Below, piece by piece: positions 17,073 to 25,224 of a stretch of 64,000 bases of DNA. Positions within the stretch are counted from its first letter, which is position 1. Each line of letters begins with the position of its first letter. A program made the position numbers and the translations under genes. Source of the stretch: Anaerovorax sp. IOR16 (GTDB taxonomy: Bacteria; Bacillota; Clostridia; Peptostreptococcales; Anaerovoracaceae); assembly GCF_017168145.1 (NCBI RefSeq), contig NZ_JADQTL010000009.1, positions 1,016,799 through 1,080,798 on the forward strand. The letters are read 5' to 3'. Below the pieces are notes generated by a model, which searched no databases, was not told the DNA's origin, and saw nothing but the letters and a program-made list of their open reading frames with translations.

Positions 17073-18720
17073 ACTGATGTTTTAAAACCTCTGATTTTTT
17101 GCCCTTCTTTCCTTTTACAATGTCATACGAATCTTGATGTTTTAATGCTTTAAAATATAATTTTAAATGTACTACGTTTTCGTCTTCTGTTTTATAAACA
17201 ACAATTTTATCAAGTAAATCATCTATAATTTGTTGCATATTTTTTTCTGAAAAAATATTATTTAATTCAATATTAATTGATTTTTTTAAAACTTTAATTG
17301 TTTCTTCATAATTATTATTTTGTTTTTCTTGCTTTCTAAGTTCTCCTAATTCATTTTTTAGCTTCATAACTTCATTATTGAATCTAATATTTCTTTCTTT
17401 AAATTCTTCATTAGATATTGTTTTATCAATGCTTAAATCAAGTAATTTATCTTTTTTAATTAAAATATCATTGATTTGCTTTTCAATCTTGTTAATATTT
17501 TTAATAGTATCTGATTTTTTTGTCGTTAATTTATACTCATCAATCATATCATTTAAGATATTTGATTTGTTCTCTACTAAAGATTCATATGACATTTTTA
17601 ATACTTCATTTAATTCTGTTGTATATAATGTAGGGCTGTTGCAATATTGTTTCCCTTTTTCCTTAAATAATTTACATTGCCAAACTTCTTTATTCCCATT
17701 TTTATATTTATATTCTCCACGATAAAATAATACATTATGTTCAGAACACCATATTTTTCCACTATAGCTATATTTATTTGTATATCCAGTCGAATTATTT
17801 TCAGTTAGTTTTTCACTTCTTGAATTATATATTTTATTAGCCTTTTCCCACAATTCTTTACTTACAATAGGTGGCACATTTTTATTATCCTCATATATTA
17901 CCCAATCTTTTTTATCTTTCCATTTTACATTATCTAACATATAATCATATTTTGTAATTTTATTTCCACAATAATATCCTTTGTATTTAGGATTAGTAAG
18001 AATATATCTAATCGTAGTCAAACTAAATTGTCTTCCATTTCTATTAAAATGACCTTGTTCAGCTAATTTCTCTGCAATAGTTCGCATTCCATATCTATTA
18101 TCAACATACATATTAAAAATAAGTCTGACCACCTCTGCTTCTTTTTCATTAATTACAAGTTTTCCGTTATCTTTATCATACCCCCATATATTAGATGCTC
18201 CTAAAACTCTTCCATTTTCTATTGCTCTTTTGAAGCCAAATTTTACACGTTCAGAAATTTTACGAACTTCATCCTGTGCAATTGCAGACATAATAGTTAG
18301 TCTTAATTCACTATCTGGCAATAAAGTATTAATATTATCAGATTCGAATAAAACACCTACGCCGCATTTTAATAATTCTTGTGTTGATTTGATACTATCT
18401 ACCGTATTTCTAGCAAAACGTGATATTTCTTTTGTAAGTATAAAATCAAATTTCCCATCTTTTGCATCGTCAATCATTTTTAAAAAATCTTCACGTTTAT
18501 TAATTTTTGTTCCACTTATTCCTTCATCAAAGTATCCTTGAATATATATCCAATTTTTTTGTTCTTTGATGTATTTAGGATAATAATCTATCTGATTATC
18601 TAATGAATTTTTTTGTTCATCCTTATCTGTTGATACTCTTGCATAAAAAGTAACTCTCATCGGTATATCGAAAATAGATTTACCTTTTATCAATTCGTTT
18701 CTTATCGAATATAAATCCAT
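17047..18720 (-). CDS. Large serine recombinase (site-specific integrase/excisionase)
   Basis: The 557-residue protein has an N-terminal resolvase domain (YARVSTDKDEQ with the nucleophilic Ser near residue 31; SRFARNT; AQDEVRKISERVK), the recombinase DNA-binding domain (about 165-280), a zinc-ribbon domain (Cys near 318, 345 and 357) and a coiled coil (about 380-480). It would carry out attP x attB recombination by double-strand cleavage. Excision needs a directionality factor, for which the next small gene is a candidate. The C-terminal codons and the stop lie in host-derived spoIVA sequence. Confidence 0.95.
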   Translation of the reverse strand: MDLYSIRNELIKGKSIFDIPMRVTFYARVSTDKDEQKNSLDNQIDYYPKYIKEQKNWIYIQGYFDEGISGTKINKREDFLKMIDDAKDGKFDFILTKEISRFARNTVDSIKSTQELLKCGVGVLFESDNINTLLPDSELRLTIMSAIAQDEVRKISERVKFGFKRAIENGRVLGASNIWGYDKDNGKLVINEKEAEVVRLIFNMYVDNRYGMRTIAEKLAEQGHFNRNGRQFSLTTIRYILTNPKYKGYYCGNKITKYDYMLDNVKWKDKKDWVIYEDNKNVPPIVSKELWEKANKIYNSRSEKLTENNSTGYTNKYSYSGKIWCSEHNVLFYRGEYKYKNGNKEVWQCKLFKEKGKQYCNSPTLYTTELNEVLKMSYESLVENKSNILNDMIDEYKLTTKKSDTIKNINKIEKQINDILIKKDKLLDLSIDKTISNEEFKERNIRFNNEVMKLKNELGELRKQEKQNNNYEETIKVLKKSINIELNNIFSEKNMQQIIDDLLDKIVVYKTEDENVVHLKLYFKALKHQDSYDIVKGKKGKKSEVLKHQFDTQYTYH

Positions 18721-18741
18721 TATTTATCCTTCCTGTAATAC

Positions 18742-18822
18742 AAAATAACCTCTGTTTGATGCTATGTATTTATTATAAATCATGTATATAATATGGTCAA
18801 CATAGAAAATAGAGGTTATTTT
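18742..18822. repeat. 12-bp inverted repeat bracketing the recombinase promoter
   Basis: AAAATAACCTCT (18742-18753) and its exact complement AGAGGTTATTTT (18811-18822) flank a promoter on the minus strand. They could be operators for a looping repressor, recombinase-related sites, or arms of a transcript hairpin. Confidence 0.7.
18772..18800 (-). promoter_or_regulatory. Promoter of the recombinase gene
   Basis: TTGACC (18800-18795), a 17-bp spacer and TATAAT (18777-18772). It resembles a sigma-A promoter rather than a sporulation-sigma promoter. Confidence 0.75.
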
Positions 18823-18827
18823 TTTTA

Positions 18828-19016
18828 TTAAATTTTTAAATAATTACGTTTTAATGCTTCTTTACTATTTAAGTAATCCTTCATCCCACTATACATAGTT
18901 CGTGTTATAATCCCTTTTTTATATAAGTTTTCATTTATTTGTTTTTTTATTCCTATTAATGCACGCAACTCTAAGCCTATTTGAGTATTGTCTTTGGTTG
19001 GTTGTCGCTCATTCAT
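18828..19016 (-). CDS. Small SHOCT-like protein, candidate recombination directionality factor
   Basis: The 62-residue protein ends with a short helix-turn-helix-like segment (NENLYKKGIITRTMYSGMKDYL) that resembles the SHOCT module (LyekGiIteeEye). SHOCT-like small proteins often sit near recombinases, and excision factors are about this size, but no activity can be read from sequence. The start ATG at 19016 follows AAAGGAG; the longer frame is not needed. The stop is close to the inverted repeat in front of the recombinase gene. Confidence 0.6.
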   Translation of the reverse strand: MNERQPTKDNTQIGLELRALIGIKKQINENLYKKGIITRTMYSGMKDYLNSKEALKRNYLKI

Positions 19017-19082
19017 ATGTAAAATCATCTCCTTTGTATTTGTTTTATATAATATATTAAGATTGAATATGCTTTATTCTTT

Positions 19083-19604
19083 TTACTTTCCACTAGACCC
19101 CAATTTGTCCATTCCACGTTTGGATTTTATTTCACATAAATGTTCATATGACATTTCAATTACTTCGGTTTTAGGAACTGGCAATAATACAGCTTGACAA
19201 ATTGCTTTTTCATATGGGTAAATAATATGAGCTGGAGCACTAACCGTATTTCCATAAATCATTCCAGCTGTAATTCCTTCTTTTGCAATAATGACTTTAT
19301 AATCATTATGATTTGTAATAGGTACAAACCATTCATTTCGATATCCTGAATCAATTACACCACATCTTTGACCAATGCCCTTAGTTCCAGTAGACCCTCT
19401 TTCAAATAACTGAAAGTAATAGTCTGAAGAACAAGCACTAGCAATTCCAGTTGGAATCATTTTAGTTTCATGAGGGTTTATCACCATATAAAACTCTTCG
19501 AAATTGGCGTATATATCGTATCCTGCATTCTCCTCAATCTTAGATGGAATAACTGCATTTTCTCTTACCTTTGCAAAATAAATCTTTTCTCTCTCTGTAT
19601 TCAT
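19083..19604 (-). CDS. dut: dUTPase (dUTP diphosphatase)
   Basis: The 173-residue enzyme hydrolyses dUTP to dUMP and keeps uracil out of DNA while supplying thymidylate synthesis. The trimeric dUTPase motifs are visible: GYDIYANFEEF (motif 1, Asp), FERGSTGTKGIG (motif 2), GVIDSGYRNEW (motif 3) and RGMDKLGSSGK (motif 5, glycine-rich P-loop-like tail). The ATG follows GAAAGGATGA. It starts the nucleotide-metabolism block. Confidence 0.93.
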   Translation of the reverse strand: MNTEREKIYFAKVRENAVIPSKIEENAGYDIYANFEEFYMVINPHETKMIPTGIASACSSDYYFQLFERGSTGTKGIGQRCGVIDSGYRNEWFVPITNHNDYKVIIAKEGITAGMIYGNTVSAPAHIIYPYEKAICQAVLLPVPKTEVIEMSYEHLCEIKSKRGMDKLGSSGK

Positions 19605-19637
19605 ATGAAATCATCCTTTCATTTCGATTCAATTTAT

Positions 19638-19685
19638 ATACCATATGTAGTATAAATAAATAATACAAAATACTACATATGGTAT
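19638..19685. repeat. Perfect 15-bp inverted repeat between dut and nrdJ
   Basis: ATACCATATGTAGTA (19638-19652) and TACTACATATGGTAT (19671-19685) are exact complements with an 18-base AT-rich loop. It follows nrdJ (minus strand) and precedes the dut ribosome binding site. It could be a transcript hairpin ending or separating the messages, or an operator. There is no T run. Confidence 0.75.
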
Positions 19686-19701
19686 GTTTTATATTATATT
19701 T

Positions 19702-21948
19702 TTATCCGCAATGACTAAATCCACATTCTTTACATACACTACATCCACCTTCAAACTGCATTTTAGCACCACATTCGGGACACGCATTTGTATAATTTAT
19801 TGGGTTATTATTTTCATTAATTTCTTCAATTAATGTTGATTCTGATTCATCTACAAAGCATCGATTATGAATTTTTTCTTGAAGTTCTTTTAATGCATAT
19901 CCAATAGCCGAAGGACAAGAAGTACCTTTTGATGTATCGCCTTTAGATTTAGTTCTATCTGTATATGCCTTGCATGGTCTAATACTCATAGCTTGGTCTA
20001 TAATTTCTTCAACTGGAACTCCTGCTCTTAGCAATAATGAAATTAACCTTGAAATAAATTGTAAATTGCGTTCACATCCACCACCAGAACCAATATCAAT
20101 AAATGTTTCTAATGGCTCACCTGTAAATTCATCAAAATCACAATGAAGATAAAATTTACCACATCCATTTATTATTGTACGTTTGCAACTAAGTAAGTCA
20201 TCATTCACACAAAGAATATCGCCACGATTTAATGTATTGTTAAATTCAGTTTTATTATTCTTATTTGTAGTTAAGATACCATCTCTTTTACAACCGTCTC
20301 TAAAAATAGTTACTCCTTTTAATCCTTGTTCCCAAGCATATAAATATAAATCTTCAACTTCTTCTACTGTAAATTCATTAGGTATGTTAATTGTGGAACT
20401 AATAGAAGCGTCAATATGAGATTGCCATATTGATTGCATGTTAATACGTTTTCTATAGTTTAAATCTTGAGCAGTAATAAAGAATTTAGGTAAGTTATTA
20501 TCGTCTACTAAATTATTTTCTTCAATATATTGTTTTACTATTGGTGTATATACTTTATAACTTACTTCCTTATCATGTAAAGATTCTGTTTTTCTAGTAT
20601 AATAATTAGCAAAAATAGGTTCAATTCCACCTGACACTCCTAACATTGTGGATAAACTTCCAGTAGGAGCTATTGTTAATAATTGTGAATTTCTTAATCC
20701 GTATTTTTTTACTAACGAATCTACATATGTATCAATATTATACTTATAAAATTCAGTATTGGATACTTCTTCATAGTTATATTTTGGATATGAACCAAAT
20801 TCTCGTGCTAAATAAGCAGATTCTTTTACCGCTTCATTAATCATTATTATGCCTATTTTATCGCATAATTCAAGAGATTCTATATCACCATAAGTTAATT
20901 GTAATTTAATCAACATATCCGCAAGACCAAAAATACCTAAACCTATTTGTCTCCAATTTTTAACACTTTCTCTTTGTTCTTTTAATGGGTGTAATGGCAA
21001 CCCTTCATCTAAAACTTCATTTAACGCTCTAGTTGCAATTCTAACTGTCTTACCAAAATCATCAAAATCAAACATACCATTGACAACAAACTCTGATAAA
21101 TTAATTGAACCTAATAAACAAGACCCTCCTGCTGGTAAAGGCTCTTCTGCACATGGATTTGTTCCTGCAAATTTAAAGCCATGAGTTTTAGCTAATAAAT
21201 TCCACTGTTCAATTCTATCCCAAAATAGGAAAGCTGGTTCAGCATAATCCCAATTCATTTCACAAAACTTATGAAATACTTCTTGAGCTTTTATAGTCTT
21301 TTTTATTACTTCATTAGTTTCACTTCTCGTGAAAGATAATTTAAAATCTGTATTATTTTGTACAGCTTCAAGAAAATCATTTGTGACACGAATTGAAATA
21401 TTGGCTTTTGTAACCTTATCTAAATCTGATTTAATTTCAATAAAGTTTTCAAGGTCTGGATGATGGCAATCTAACGAAATCATTAATGCTCCACGTCTTC
21501 CATTCTGCCCTATTAATTCAGTTACATGAGAATACAAATCCATAAAACTTACTGCTCCACTTGTTTTTTTTGCAGTATTATTTACTTTTGCACCATTGGG
21601 AGCAAGCTTAGATATATCTACACCAACTCCACCACCATAACTAAAAGTTCTTGCTAATGCTTTTGCACAATCAAATATAGATTCAATATTGTCTTCAGGA
21701 GCTGAAACAACATAACAGTTTGAATATGTAACTTTGTTCCCTAATTTATGTAATCCCCTGTTAGATAAAATTCTTCCTCCAAATAGAAATTTTTTAGTTA
21801 TAATTAATTCTTTTAAATCTTCATTGCCATTACAAATTCTATTAAGCCATTCATCAAAACTTTCATTTTCATATGGGTATTTATTTTTCCATATGTCAAT
21901 TCCTATTTGATTATCATTACCTAGCCATTCTTGTACCGTTTTTGCCAT
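19702..21948 (-). CDS. nrdJ: Ribonucleotide reductase, class II (adenosylcobalamin-dependent)
   Basis: The 748-residue enzyme makes deoxyribonucleotides in the cytosol with a B12-generated thiyl radical and needs no oxygen. Visible are the ATP/effector region, SNCYVVSAPEDN (first active-site Cys), GGGVGVDISKLAP, the NPCAEEPLPAGGSC catalytic loop (N-x-C-x-E), and a C-terminal zinc-type tail CPECGAK...CSVCKECGFSHCG that carries the redox cysteines typical of NrdJ. Length and order are normal. The ATG follows AAAAGGAG. Confidence 0.94.
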   Translation of the reverse strand: MAKTVQEWLGNDNQIGIDIWKNKYPYENESFDEWLNRICNGNEDLKELIITKKFLFGGRILSNRGLHKLGNKVTYSNCYVVSAPEDNIESIFDCAKALARTFSYGGGVGVDISKLAPNGAKVNNTAKKTSGAVSFMDLYSHVTELIGQNGRRGALMISLDCHHPDLENFIEIKSDLDKVTKANISIRVTNDFLEAVQNNTDFKLSFTRSETNEVIKKTIKAQEVFHKFCEMNWDYAEPAFLFWDRIEQWNLLAKTHGFKFAGTNPCAEEPLPAGGSCLLGSINLSEFVVNGMFDFDDFGKTVRIATRALNEVLDEGLPLHPLKEQRESVKNWRQIGLGIFGLADMLIKLQLTYGDIESLELCDKIGIIMINEAVKESAYLAREFGSYPKYNYEEVSNTEFYKYNIDTYVDSLVKKYGLRNSQLLTIAPTGSLSTMLGVSGGIEPIFANYYTRKTESLHDKEVSYKVYTPIVKQYIEENNLVDDNNLPKFFITAQDLNYRKRINMQSIWQSHIDASISSTINIPNEFTVEEVEDLYLYAWEQGLKGVTIFRDGCKRDGILTTNKNNKTEFNNTLNRGDILCVNDDLLSCKRTIINGCGKFYLHCDFDEFTGEPLETFIDIGSGGGCERNLQFISRLISLLLRAGVPVEEIIDQAMSIRPCKAYTDRTKSKGDTSKGTSCPSAIGYALKELQEKIHNRCFVDESESTLIEEINENNNPINYTNACPECGAKMQFEGGCSVCKECGFSHCG

Positions 21949-21962
21949 CTAATCTCCTTTTC

Positions 21963-22307
21963 TTACTGCTTAATAACTTCTAAATCACCATCCCAAAACA
22001 ACCATTTTGGGTCTGTGGTATCTTCTTTGAAACAAACTACAACTGGATTATTCATATGATTCTTGTCGTACTCAACCGTAAAAATATCATCTTTATGTAG
22101 CTCGATAAACTTTTTATATTTATCTGACATATTTTCATAGTTAACATTTGATTTAATTTTTTCTAAGTTGAGTTTTACCTTTTGCCCCTCTTGTAAACAT
22201 ACGTTTTCAGACGCTTCTTTTAAAAACAAAATATCTTCAATCTGCTTACCGCTGATTCCAAATTTCCTTAATTCTCTAATATATTTTCTTCTTTCTTGTC
22301 TGTTCAT
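21963..22307 (-). CDS. Hypothetical phage protein
   Basis: A 114-residue cytosolic protein. The N-terminus is basic (NRQERRKYIRELRKFGISGKQ) and helical, and the C-terminal half looks beta-rich (TVEYDKNHMNNPVVVCF). No family was recognised. The gene starts one base after the read-through stop of the nucleotidase gene and lies 14 bp before nrdJ, so it is translated in the same message. Confidence 0.75.
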   Translation of the reverse strand: MNRQERRKYIRELRKFGISGKQIEDILFLKEASENVCLQEGQKVKLNLEKIKSNVNYENMSDKYKKFIELHKDDIFTVEYDKNHMNNPVVVCFKEDTTDPKWLFWDGDLEVIKQ

Positions 22308-22308
22308 C

Positions 22309-22863
22309 TTATCTCCCTATTTGTTCATCTAATTTATCTATGATAGTAATAACATCTAATAAATCATTTGCACGATAAAAATTATGTAAATTTTTAATAT
22401 CAATATGTTCATTCTAAGGCTTAGTCAATAGTATTTTGAAGCCATTAAAGTTAATTAAATTATCAAAGTGGTCATCTATAAGCACATCACCATTAAATCT
22501 TGTTTTATCGCTCATAATGATTAATTTTCCACTATTATATGATTGAATATTTTTAGAGAGCCATTGATGTTTTCCAAAAACAGTTTCGGGCGAAGTAGCT
22601 GTGACATAATATATATTATGAAACTTTGATAATTCACTGATTACATCTTGGCAATATGGTTGTACTCCTATATTTGATACAAATTCATTTGAGCAAAACT
22701 CAGAGAATATATTTTTACATTCTTTTTTAATAAATTTTCTAACATCATAATCAGTAAAATCATTGATATTAAGATAGTCATTATATTTATTATTATATGG
22801 AATTAATATATCTGACATCATCGTATTTAATGTTTCATCAACATCAATCCCAATAATTAACAT
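22309..22863 (-). CDS. HAD-family 5'(3')-deoxyribonucleotidase with in-frame amber codon
   Basis: The first 149 residues form a NT5C-type HAD phosphatase: nucleophile motif IGIDVDETLN, YYVTATSP (motif II) and LIDDHFDNL (motif III Asp). These enzymes dephosphorylate deoxynucleoside monophosphates. The frame stops at TAG (22416-22414) after ILLTKP, but the same frame continues for 34 codons (NEHIDIKNLHNFYRANDLL...) to TAA 22311-22309, exactly in front of the next gene. Family members usually have Trp after this Pro, so TAG is one base from TGG. Either a nonsense mutation or read-through. Confidence 0.8.
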
Positions 22864-23396
22864 GTAATACTTTCATCCTCTCTCTTTAATATTTCTCTAA
22901 TCGGGGCAACTAAATTATCTAATCCTTCAGCCGAAATTATGTAATCGAATTTATAGTTATCCAGTGCTGTCTCAGATGGATGGTTCTTTTGTTCTTCTGT
23001 TAAGTCACTTTCAAAATTTGGTCTATTTACTCTAACAGTAATAATATTAAGTCCAGTTTCCTTCCATCTTTCAATTTCATTAGGGAATCTAGTATCTGGA
23101 ACTAATACATAATCATACTTATTATCTGTAAATTTGACTTGTTGAATTATGAAATCCACCCAATAATTAGGAAATACTTTTCTAATTAAGTCAGTCCCTA
23201 CATTTTGCAGAATATGTCTTCCATTTTCATCCTTTAATCCATTCCACCCCCAGAATTTTTGACATATGTATTTTACTAAATCCCCATAATGAGCAAGCAA
23301 TACATTTTTATTATTGTCTTTTAAAATTTGTTGCATAATTTCTGCTGTGGTGTCCTTACCGTGTCTCGCCTTACCCGAAATTAAAATTACTTTAAT
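22857..23396 (-). CDS. Deoxynucleoside monophosphate kinase, probable AUU start
   Basis: The 179-residue P-loop kinase has KVILISGKARHGKDTTAE at the N-terminus (Walker A GKARHGKDT), a VPDTRFPNE segment near residue 95 and a C-terminal NHPSETALDNYKFDYII. It resembles phage dNMP kinases that charge dNMPs to dNDPs. The longer frame starts at GTG 23405, but that GTG is inside AAGGAGTGA; the ATT at 23396-23394 lies eight bases after AAGGAG and gives the normal N-terminus. It overlaps the nucleotidase gene by 7 bases. Confidence 0.85.
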   Translation of the reverse strand: MKVILISGKARHGKDTTAEIMQQILKDNNKNVLLAHYGDLVKYICQKFWGWNGLKDENGRHILQNVGTDLIRKVFPNYWVDFIIQQVKFTDNKYDYVLVPDTRFPNEIERWKETGLNIITVRVNRPNFESDLTEEQKNHPSETALDNYKFDYIISAEGLDNLVAPIREILKREDESITC

Positions 23397-23408
23397 ATAA
23401 ATCACTCC

Positions 23409-23843
23409 TTAAATATATTTAAATGTTTCTGGAAACAACTCTCTAACCTGCTTTAACATTTCACATGCTAATTCCAATAACTCGCTCTGAGTATTATCGT
23501 CACAACACATTGAGAAGAAATATAGTAATTCTCTAGTTGTCATGAGTGAAGTTACTTCACAGCATACGCCGTTTGGTAACACATATTCTGCTACTTCTTT
23601 TCCAGAAGATTGCTCTAGTACATCATATAAAGCAAGAGAGGTTTCAATAAAAGAAACGTATTTCTCTCTATCTTGTTCTTGAATACCATCTGGAATAACG
23701 TATTTTGTTGTATTAAATTTGTCTATGTAATTATAGTTTGCAAATTGCAAAAGACATGAAATTGAAATATCTTCAATCTTAAATTCAAACGGTTTTGTTT
23801 TTAAATTTAATTCTGTTGGTTGATTAATAATAGTAACTTTCAT
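23409..23843 (-). CDS. ThyX-like protein lacking the RHR motif
   Basis: The 144-residue product has the C-terminal half of flavin-dependent thymidylate synthase: YVIPDGI near 48, LYDVLEQSSGKEVAEYVLPNG, then TTRELLYFFSM and TQSELLELACEML, ending LFPETFKYI. In ThyX the RHRx7S signature should precede YVIP; here the corresponding stretch reads SCLLQFANYNYIDKFNTTKY, with the arginines absent. It is also about 80 residues short. It may be a catalytic partner of the next ThyX-like gene or a degenerate copy. The start follows AAGAGG. Confidence 0.75.
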   Translation of the reverse strand: MKVTIINQPTELNLKTKPFEFKIEDISISCLLQFANYNYIDKFNTTKYVIPDGIQEQDREKYVSFIETSLALYDVLEQSSGKEVAEYVLPNGVCCEVTSLMTTRELLYFFSMCCDDNTQSELLELACEMLKQVRELFPETFKYI

Positions 23844-23889
23844 AAAACACCTCTTCTTTTATATATTTACTAATTATTTATTATTATCT

Positions 23890-24504
23890 TTATTTGTGAG
23901 TTGAATAAAACCACTCATTATAAGCATCGTATCTTTCTTGAATATTAAATACGTTTACATCTTTTAACTGCATATTTACCAATAAATTTTCAAATGCTTT
24001 ACATTTATTTTCGCCTGTGCATTCGGGGCAACCACATCTATATACGCAGTTTGGAACTAAAACATCGGCAATTTCTGGTTCATATTTATGCAATTCAGAC
24101 TTAAAATCTTCCGCATATTCTCTTGTTTCTTTTGATGCTTGAAAACATAATCTTTTTCTCATAGTATCAATAAGTTGCTGAATGTTTGCATCCCCTACGA
24201 AATCAAGTAATGTTGACTGAGGAAGATTATCTCTATTTACTCCTGTTCTATCAGTTCTTTGTGTAGATACAAAACATTCCCATTTATGTCTAACCCAGTG
24301 TACTGAAATCCACGATTTAATAGCTTCCCATTTCCATCTAATACTAATATCACGGATTGGTGAATGTTCGGAAATTAAAATATTTCTCTTAAATTCCTTG
24401 CTAGGCTCTTTACCTAACGGTGGCTTAGAAACTGTGTTTCTACAATCATCTACTACATCTTGCCAAGTACCTTTAATCTTTAAAATCTGTGTCTTTAAAT
24501 CCAT
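23890..24504 (-). CDS. Divergent ThyX-like protein with RHK motif
   Basis: The 204-residue protein contains EHSPIRDISIRWKWEAI (compare ThyX HxSvLEH..F), then HWVRHKWECFVSTQRTDRTG, which resembles the FAD/dUMP-binding RHRx7S signature, and RLCFQASKETREYAED, with a Cys-rich end (CVYRCGCPECTGENKC). Similar phage proteins are often annotated as thymidylate synthase (from memory). ThyX makes dTMP from dUMP with FAD, NADPH and methylene-THF. Activity is uncertain because the signature is altered. It overlaps the upstream gene by one base. Confidence 0.7.
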   Translation of the reverse strand: MDLKTQILKIKGTWQDVVDDCRNTVSKPPLGKEPSKEFKRNILISEHSPIRDISIRWKWEAIKSWISVHWVRHKWECFVSTQRTDRTGVNRDNLPQSTLLDFVGDANIQQLIDTMRKRLCFQASKETREYAEDFKSELHKYEPEIADVLVPNCVYRCGCPECTGENKCKAFENLLVNMQLKDVNVFNIQERYDAYNEWFYSTHK

Positions 24505-25211
24505 TAATTATCCTCCATATTTTTCTTTATAAATTCTAAATATTCATTCCATAATCCTTTGTAATGGATGTATGATTTGTTATCTAATGCCAATTTCTTA
24601 CGTTCTTTTTTATATCCGTCACCACATTTTTCAATTAATACGTTTTCAAATGATTTATTGATACTATTTAATTTTATTGCTTTGCTATCACCAAATTTTA
24701 CATTGCCCAATACATTTTTATAGTCTTTCATATTATTATCTGGTATTGTGTATCTATTTTTAGGTAGATTTTTTGTACTAAATGGTGAAATGTTTGCACC
24801 TGACTTAATAGCTCCGACTAATTCAGCTATATATTTTAATTTATCAGTTTTAAATGTAAAGTAAATTTCTGAACTTAGTATATCAATATCGAGTAATATG
24901 TTATTTTCTAAGGCTTTAACAATTTCATCATTCGATTGTTTTTTATATGGTTCGATGTTATCATTATATATTTTTCTTAAAATGTTAAGTCCTCTACCTA
25001 ACGACGGAATATAACACGATAAAATATTTTGACATCCATGTCTAATTGCTATGTTATTCTTACATTTAATACGATAATCATCAAATGATGGGTCTATATC
25101 ACCAATCTCATCTGGGTCTTCTGTTGGTAGTCTTGGGAAATCGTTTGTATCCAAATCATAATCAGATACAATTCTATATTCTCCTATATACTTTTTTAAA
25201 TATCCTGCTAT
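24504..25211 (-). CDS. Hypothetical phage protein, probable AUA start
   Basis: A 235-residue protein without a recognised family. The N-terminus reads AGYLKKYIGEYRIVSDYDLD and then an acidic stretch (LPTEDPDEIGDIDPSFDD); the middle has GLNILRKIYNDNIEP. The shorter frame begins at TTG 25154 with no ribosome binding site, while the same frame is open back to ATA 25211-25209, nine bases after AGGAAG. Coding-like sequence continues through this extension. It lies in the nucleotide block next to the ThyX-like gene. Confidence 0.7.
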   Translation of the reverse strand: MAGYLKKYIGEYRIVSDYDLDTNDFPRLPTEDPDEIGDIDPSFDDYRIKCKNNIAIRHGCQNILSCYIPSLGRGLNILRKIYNDNIEPYKKQSNDEIVKALENNILLDIDILSSEIYFTFKTDKLKYIAELVGAIKSGANISPFSTKNLPKNRYTIPDNNMKDYKNVLGNVKFGDSKAIKLNSINKSFENVLIEKCGDGYKKERKKLALDNKSYIHYKGLWNEYLEFIKKNMEDN

Positions 25212-25224
25212 TTTAAATCACTTC

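Noticed and set aside
22414..22416. General recoding of TAG as sense codon in the element
   Set aside because: Several other genes end normally at TAG (for example the gene at 25225), so one in-frame TAG is more likely a local event.
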